Below, piece after piece: positions 58,912 to 64,000 of a stretch of 64,000 bases of DNA. A program made the translations under genes and the position numbers. The DNA is from Bathymodiolus brooksi (lineage: Eukaryota > Mollusca > Bivalvia > Mytilida > Modiolidae). How positions within the stretch are numbered: the first letter of the stretch is position 1; the number at the start of each line of letters is the position of its first letter. The notes beneath the pieces were generated by a model. It was not told the DNA's origin, ran no database searches, and saw nothing but the letters and a program-made list of their open reading frames with translations. The stretch is from NCBI GenBank assembly GCA_963680875.1, contig OY804578.1, forward strand, positions 99,043,689 through 99,107,688. Direction: 5' to 3'.

Positions 58912-59782
58912 AGGGGCGAAGCAGCGAATTTCGGACAGACATTAAAAGTCGGAGTTTTATGTTTACCAATGAAATTTCCTCTTACTATTTCCAATGTGAT
59001 TGTTACTTTATTCTCTCAATAAGCGCAAATCCCATTTGTCATTTAGAAATAAATCTAAATCTTCAAAACGTTTTAAGTCATGTGTAAAATACGAATCAAA
59101 CCAGCATCGATCCAGATCCTGAAAAAAGTTGACATCCGCAAAAGTTCAAAGTCAAAGTTGGATCCATTCGAAACAATCAGAATTACGGTATGTATTTTAT
59201 TGATATAAGTATGTGGAATACTTAAATTAGATTTCATATTATTTAAATGCATCAAAAAGCTATGATTTATGATTACTTAACACATATTCACGTAGAAATT
59301 TAATTTTTTATCAGTGTCCGACTTTAGATGTTCTAGAATATAATAGGCTTAGAAAGTCAGACGGACCAAAAACAAAACAAAACAAAACAACAACAAAAAA
59401 AACAATGCTCTACAAAATCACAATATAGGCTGATAGATAGCTTTGTACATTTATATGGTAAAAATAAACAATGATATGGATGTGATCATATTGAATTTTT
59501 GGTCCGATATGAAAATGTTAACTAAATGATCTTAAAACACATTATCAAAATATTGTTCCCGCAATAATCGCCCTGTCGAATCCTGCCATTTATCCTGCAA
59601 CTAGCCTATTCATTAACCCAATAATGGGGTCGAATAAAGCTTTTTACCGCCGGTATCCGTCGATGTTTGTTGCAATTGCATCAGTAATAAGGTCAAATTC
59701 CTTTATGTTCATACGCCAAAGTTGTATACCAAAACGAATGTAGATTTCTAATTTCAACTATTTATTTTGCTGTGTAAGTTGC

Positions 59783-59961
59783 ATGATAACTTAGACAATA
59801 CATGGTAATTGTCGGCGAATAAAGGGTGTATTGGGCTTGAAGAGACTTGAAAACAAGATGAAAGCTCGGCAATCATCGCTTTCATCTTGTTTACTAATCC
59901 TCGCCCAATACAGCCTTTATTCGTCGACAATAACCGTGTATTGTCTATTTATATATTATCA
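59783..59961. mobile_element. near-perfect palindromic fold-back MITE
   Basis: Arms of about 83 bases: left 'ttgtcggcgaataaagggtg' with 'acaagatgaaagc', right 'cctttattcgtcgacaataa' with 'gctttcatcttgt'. Only about 11 bases separate the arms. Confidence 0.85.
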
Positions 59962-60007
59962 TACACGCAGACAAATTTTCATCAATAAAAAAAAAAAAAT
60001 CAGGAAA

Positions 60008-60368
60008 ATGAAGGCTGTCTACATAAGAGGTGGTTACGCTGTTGGAATGCATCACTGGGGTCCTCGGAGTTTAACTATAAATGAACTTATGTATTTGAAA
60101 CATGAACCCGAAAATCCATATGATAAGAACGCTGATGAGTAAATGTGCATATTTGAGAAAGGATGATGCCAAATTTATTTCTCGTCTCTTCAAAGAGTCT
60201 TTAGTTCACGGACCCGTATATCTAAAGGCAAAAGACGTACCAACAAAATTTAGAAGACAAACTGGACCAATGCAGAGATGCGATTTGTACTTCAAGACAG
60301 ATGGGGAAAATGAGACAACCAAATGGGAAATTTGCAAACATCATGCTGTTGAGCTGACATTTAAATAG
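60008..60368 (+). pseudogene. HIRAN-like domain fragment, frameshifted
   Basis: Frame 1 (ATG 60008) reads MKAVYIRGGYAVGMHHWGPR and LKHEPENPYDKNA before a stop at 60140. The continuation lies one base over (from about 60120): CAYLRKDDAKFISRLF, GPVYLKAKDVPTKFRR, ending TAG at 60368. The HEPENPYDKNA ... AYLRKDDAK order is that of HIRAN domains, DNA-end-binding modules found in helicase-like factors and in some bacterial and mobile proteins. One insertion or deletion separates the halves. Function of the intact form is unknown; its setting suggests a transposon gene. Confidence 0.5.
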
Positions 60369-60480
60369 ACATTTTCAGATAATTTACTTGAAAAAAAACC
60401 AGAATTAAAAATGCATTTGTTAGCTTGTCATTACTCAAAATAACAAGATCAAAATAAGCATAGCAATAAAGCACAAACAC

Positions 60481-60998
60481 GTGGCATCAAGCATCTCCAT
60501 TAACATTTGTATTGTTAGTTCGTCAGGTGATTTGACTTCTCCTACTCGCACTACCAATCCGTCTTTTGATTCGACTTCCTCTGGTCATACTGGTAGTTCA
60601 CCAGTCCAACCACTAGCTATTCCTGGTATAGAAATGGACGAAAGGTTGAGTTGGATGATCCAGAAACTCTATTGTCTATGATACTACATGTATCAGACAA
60701 AATTGAAATTATAACTGCAGATGTTGAAGGCATAGCTAATTTCTCTGCCAACAACGAATCACTGGAAACAGATAAACAATCACCAGTCATTTCATCCACG
60801 GTATGGAACACCGCGGTTGACAGCATTTTTCTTCCGTCAACCACACCAAAGGAAAACGTCCAACCAAAAAAGTCAAAGGCAAAAACTACACATCGGCTTC
60901 TTACAGCAGATGACGTTCTCGCTGAGAAGAGAGAACTGTTGAAAAGGAAGGAACAAAAGCAACTAAAATCTCTAAGGAAAACAAAAAAAGAGAAATAA
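60481..60998 (+). pseudogene. C-terminal part of a transposon-type protein, frameshifted
   Basis: A Ser/Thr-rich stretch (GDLTSPTRTTNPSFDSTSSG) leads to a frame change near 60645, then LDDPETLLSMILHVSDKIEI, and ends HRLLTADDVLAEKRELLKRK with a Lys-rich tail and TAA at 60996. The Lys-rich end resembles C-terminal tails of Tigger/pogo-like transposases, but no DDE core is visible, so the family is uncertain. It probably belongs with 60008-60368. Confidence 0.4.
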
Positions 60999-61159
60999 GC
61001 ACCCCTCAAGGCTATATGGTCACTACCTGAATTTCTTAAGGACAAACAAATTATTAGTGTTTTTTATGGAAATATTTCAAGTTCTTAAAATGGATATCAA
61101 TATTAAAATCATATGTACTAGTATTATGATACATTGTACTACAAAAACGAAACAAGCAT

Positions 61160-61528
61160 TAGGCCAAAAAAAAATATATGTGTGTTTACTGTCACATGTC
61201 AAAAAAATCTAGGGTCGTTTGTCGGGATTTTTTATTTATTTTTATTTTTTTATTATCGGCAAAACCGGAAATAGTCGTTCCCGGTCCCGGAATCCAATTC
61301 TGGTATTTCATTTTCGAAATTTCTGGTATAATGACAAATTCTGCAGTTTTTCTACCTTCTTTGCTCTCAATTTCGACAAAAAGCTAGCAGTAGAATAAAT
61401 GAAACATTGCTGCTGGTTAAACAACAAAAATGGTTATCCGAATTCTGTGTAAAAATTCATAGGGTCGCTAGCAAAAATTAGGGTAGGTCGGGTGACCGTA
61501 AACACACATATTTTTTTTTTGGCCTTAG
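61160..61528. mobile_element. MITE with about 28-bp inverted ends, copy 2
   Basis: Same family as 56050-56487, with a shorter interior. Nested in 58912-62492. Ends 'aggccaaaaaaaaatatatg' and inverted 'catatttttttttt' plus ggcctta. Confidence 0.8.
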
Positions 61529-62483
61529 GAACTACCAAAAGGTTGTAGAAATTTTCAGCACAGTTTGTTGACAGAAGTTTTTCCCTTTAAAAAAAGCACC
61601 ATATATTTTCATGTAAAATCCACATAAAAATACTGTGGAGTCATTTTGAAACGATTTTCATTATCAAATACAGAATAAATACAGAGTTTTCTCCGTAAAT
61701 ATTATGCAATTTTCTATTCTAGTTTATAATGGTAATTTTAACACAAACAAGAATTTGTAACATTCAAAATTACTCAAAATAATTAACTATGAACGTTGAA
61801 TTTCAGATCGTTTATAAAAGGAGAAAACTTTTGTCCACATTTTATACTGAGCAAGAATTGACAGTAGCAATTTGTGGAAAGAATACTAGTAATTGAGATC
61901 CAAATAAAACACAAGCAAATATGGAGGACCATATACATCAAAGGAAAAAATGAAAGCATACAAATAAAAAAGAAAAATACAAAATAACATAAAAAAAAAG
62001 AATGAACACTGACAATACGAATTCCCATATTTCTGTATAATGTACCCAAAGCAAAACCAGTTTAGGACAGCTGTGCATTGGGGAGAAACTCCTACAATTT
62101 AAGAATAAGTTTCAAAATGTTGAAACTGCATATTTTTCACAAAATTATCTTATTCAAAAAGAATTATCTAGCTAAGGAAACTGCCATACATAGCAAAAAA
62201 TAACATTAAACACTAAGACAGACATCAATTAACAAAAGGAAGCTTTCAAATAGTGCAAGACTTTTAATATCTTCATGTCCGACTTTAACTGTCGCTACGT
62301 TTCCGTCTTTGGCTTAGATTATTAGTCATATTCGTTGATATCCAATGAGATATCAGAACGACAGAAGCTCTAAAAATAGCAAAATCTTTGGTAAGACGTT
62401 CAGTGCAGACAATAGCGATAGTCACGTTGTTGGTGCAAGGCTTCTTGTACCGAACTCACATAAACTGTCCGACTTTTGCTGCT

Positions 62484-63390
62484 TCGCCCCGAATCCCGTT
62501 CGCCCCTATTCCCGTTCGCCCCGATTTATTAATAAATCCCAAAAATTAACAATCCTTTTTAAATTATGAACAAATAAAAACCACTCATATAAACATAATG
62601 AGCAAATAAACAATCAAAATATAGACAATTCTGAATGTTTTGGTGTAAAATTGGTTAAAATTTATCCAGAATTGACTTTACAATAATTTTTTGAAAAAAT
62701 ATGGTTTTGGTTGATTATATAGGGATTTTTTTACATGTTGCAATACTTTTGGCCACATATTATTTTAGATACATGTACACAATATACATTTAATATAATT
62801 TGTAAAAAACATACAACACCTATAAGATCTACGCGCACGGAAGAAGCCCATCATCAGACTTTACCGAAAGCGTCTCCTAACAGTGAAACGCCACCTAGTA
62901 AACGTCAGCGAAAGGCTTGTAAGGCTTGTTCATGGGTACTTTATTTTTGTCTTCCTCATAATTAACATGTTTTCTTGACGTGTTTAATATTATGTATTGC
63001 TTCACTCTTTGTTTGACATCTGATTAAATTTTTACTATTTTAACATTTGATGCGCAATTCATTAAAAAAGAGGTTATGTGCGCACTTGTACAGTATCTTA
63101 AGTAGTCATTTCATGCACTTTTGAGTTGGTACCAAAAAAAACCCAACCTTTTTATTGTTCTTGTGTGGTTTTTTGTAAATTTTGCAAGAAAAGTTTCGCT
63201 TGAGATCTTTGACAAAAGTAGACCAAAATGAATGAATTATTATTTTTTTGTAGACAACTAATAAATAAATAATTATAAAAAAATTGTCGAAAAAGATTTC
63301 ATCTATTATAATATAATAGCGATTAAGTGGGACGAATCGACTCACTTTCCGGGGCGAACAGGTCATCGGGGCGAAACGACCCGGATTCCT
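62484..63390. mobile_element. possible element bounded by inverted ttcgcccc blocks
   Basis: Left 'gaatcccgttcgcccctatt' and 'cccgttcgccccgattt'. Right 'ccggggcgaacaggtcatcg' and 'gggcgaaacgacccggattc'. The interior holds the repeat 62535-62759 and a GC-richer coding-like patch (62808-62935, ... SPNSETPPSKRQRKACKACS). Confidence 0.4.
62535..62759 (+). repeat. hairpin-ended interspersed repeat, copy 4
   Basis: Matches 2190-2395 over its length, including 'ctcatataaacataatgagc', and ends at 'cttttggccacata'. Confidence 0.7.
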
Positions 63391-63605
63391 ACTACTAGTA
63401 CTAGGTCCTGTGTCTAGTCATTTTTCTCAATTTCTGATAATCTGACATATTTTATTGACAATATTTGAAGTTCAAGTTACCCCGAAAAGGACAATTTTGA
63501 AAGTGATACAATTCGTGTCTAAACCTATTGTCGTTTTCCATTCTTTGGTTATTTATTTTTTAACAAGTGCATCACATGGATCACATCTTCTTCTAGTCCG
63601 AGATT

Positions 63606-63661
63606 CCTCTGTCGTTTAACGGCATTGATAAAGTTGCTTGTAGCCGTTCAACGACAGAGCG
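63606..63661. other. strong stem-loop, 18-bp stem
   Basis: 'ctctgtcgtttaacggc' and 'gccgttcaacgacagag' pair with one mismatch across a 19-base loop. Outer tccg/cgga bases can extend it. It could be a structured RNA, a precursor of a small RNA, or a MITE relic. Confidence 0.5.
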
Positions 63662-63901
63662 TGCTATATACGGAAAACAGCGGATTTGCTTCTCCAACTC
63701 TGGGATCGGCACATTTCCACGTTTCGTGGCTATCGGATTTTATTTTCTATCATAAACCTTATATAAATCGCTTCACCAATCATTTTTCTATTCATTCATA
63801 AACATCTTACCCTCAGAAAGTGGTGTTACACTCCATTACAGCACGATTTTGCCTTAGATCCTATGATTTCGACATTTGTCTTCCATTTTTCAAACATTTG
63901 T

Positions 63902-63958
63902 CACGTGACTACGAGAAAACTACGATTACCGCAATGTATCATGGGAGATGATTTGCAT
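63902..63958 (-). promoter_or_regulatory. promoter-like cluster: E-box, Staf/ZNF143-like site, octamer
   Basis: CACGTG at 63902-63907. On the - strand 'ctcccatgatacattgcg' fits the Staf/ZNF143 consensus at 16 of 18 positions, next to an ATGCAAAT octamer (63951-63958). A TATATAA lies 187 bases further along the - strand (63759-63765). The spacing suggests a - strand promoter but no transcript is known. Confidence 0.35.
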
Positions 63959-64000
63959 ATAAACAAACAAACAAATATTTTTATTGCCAATCATAGGCGC

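Larger units (their letters stand above)
58912..62492. mobile_element. possible decayed DNA transposon, 3.6 kb, with 26-bp inverted ends
   Basis: Left 'ggggcgaagcagcgaatttc' then ggacag. Right, read inverted, 'ggggcgaagcagcaaaagtc' then ggacag. Inside are the HIRAN-like and transposase-like frames and a nested MITE. A second inverted pair (gtccgacttta words at 59318 and 62278) supports the symmetry. No target duplication was established. Confidence 0.45.

Noticed and set aside
60008..60998. A functional HIRAN-domain gene
   Set aside because: Two frame breaks are needed to join the parts and no splice sites explain them, so it is recorded as a broken element gene.
61178..61387. 69-codon frame
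   Set aside because: Lies wholly inside the MITE 61160-61528.

Overview
This is a window of AT-rich eukaryotic genome, most likely from a bivalve mollusc and probably a mytilid mussel. The evidence is a spliced metazoan gene with GT-AG introns, the dense molluscan-style repeat content (tRNA-derived SINEs, LINE tails, palindromic MITEs, hairpin-ended tandem-repeat elements), and several interspersed repeats that look familiar from mussel DNA (the 'gtgccactagtggagcagg' type and the 'cctgtcccaagtcaggagc' type). The organism call is pattern recognition, not a database match.

Two protein-coding genes are well supported. On the + strand, 6280-8817 is an intronless 845-codon frame for a CD20/MS4A-like four-helix membrane protein with a very long disordered tail; it resembles the ENTREP/FAM189 group. 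On the - strand, 57933 down to 27663 is nearly all of MARCHF6 (TEB4/Doa10), the ER membrane RING-CH ubiquitin ligase. I placed 24 coding exons with matching phases at every junction, about 897 residues from the RING to the stop. Only the short first coding exon is missing. The two genes converge, with about 19 kb between them.

Layout: 1-250, possible tail of an unknown gene. 250-6240, LINE and other repeat remnants with no gene seen. 6280-9090, the four-helix gene. 9.1-13.3 kb, SINEs and small repeats. 13.9-18.2 kb, a satellite of alternating half-units (about 332 bp period). 18.2-21.3 kb, a 310-bp array and a 155-bp array ending in a hairpin. 21.6-27.3 kb, repeats and apparently empty DNA. 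27.66-57.93 kb, MARCHF6. 58.1-62.5 kb, LINE tails and a decayed transposon-like region carrying a HIRAN-like fragment. 62.5-63.4 kb, another inverted-repeat element. 63.6-63.96 kb, a strong hairpin and a promoter-like cluster.

The most notable observation is in MARCHF6. Six of its 24 visible exons have a tandem array or partial duplication that starts at an exon-intron boundary and copies the splice site. For visible exon 15 the unit is 78 bp, divisible by three and open for four copies, so alternative donor choice could add 26, 52 or 78 residues of a membrane helix without changing frame. The satellites at 13.9-20.5 kb carry a YY1-like motif in nearly every unit.
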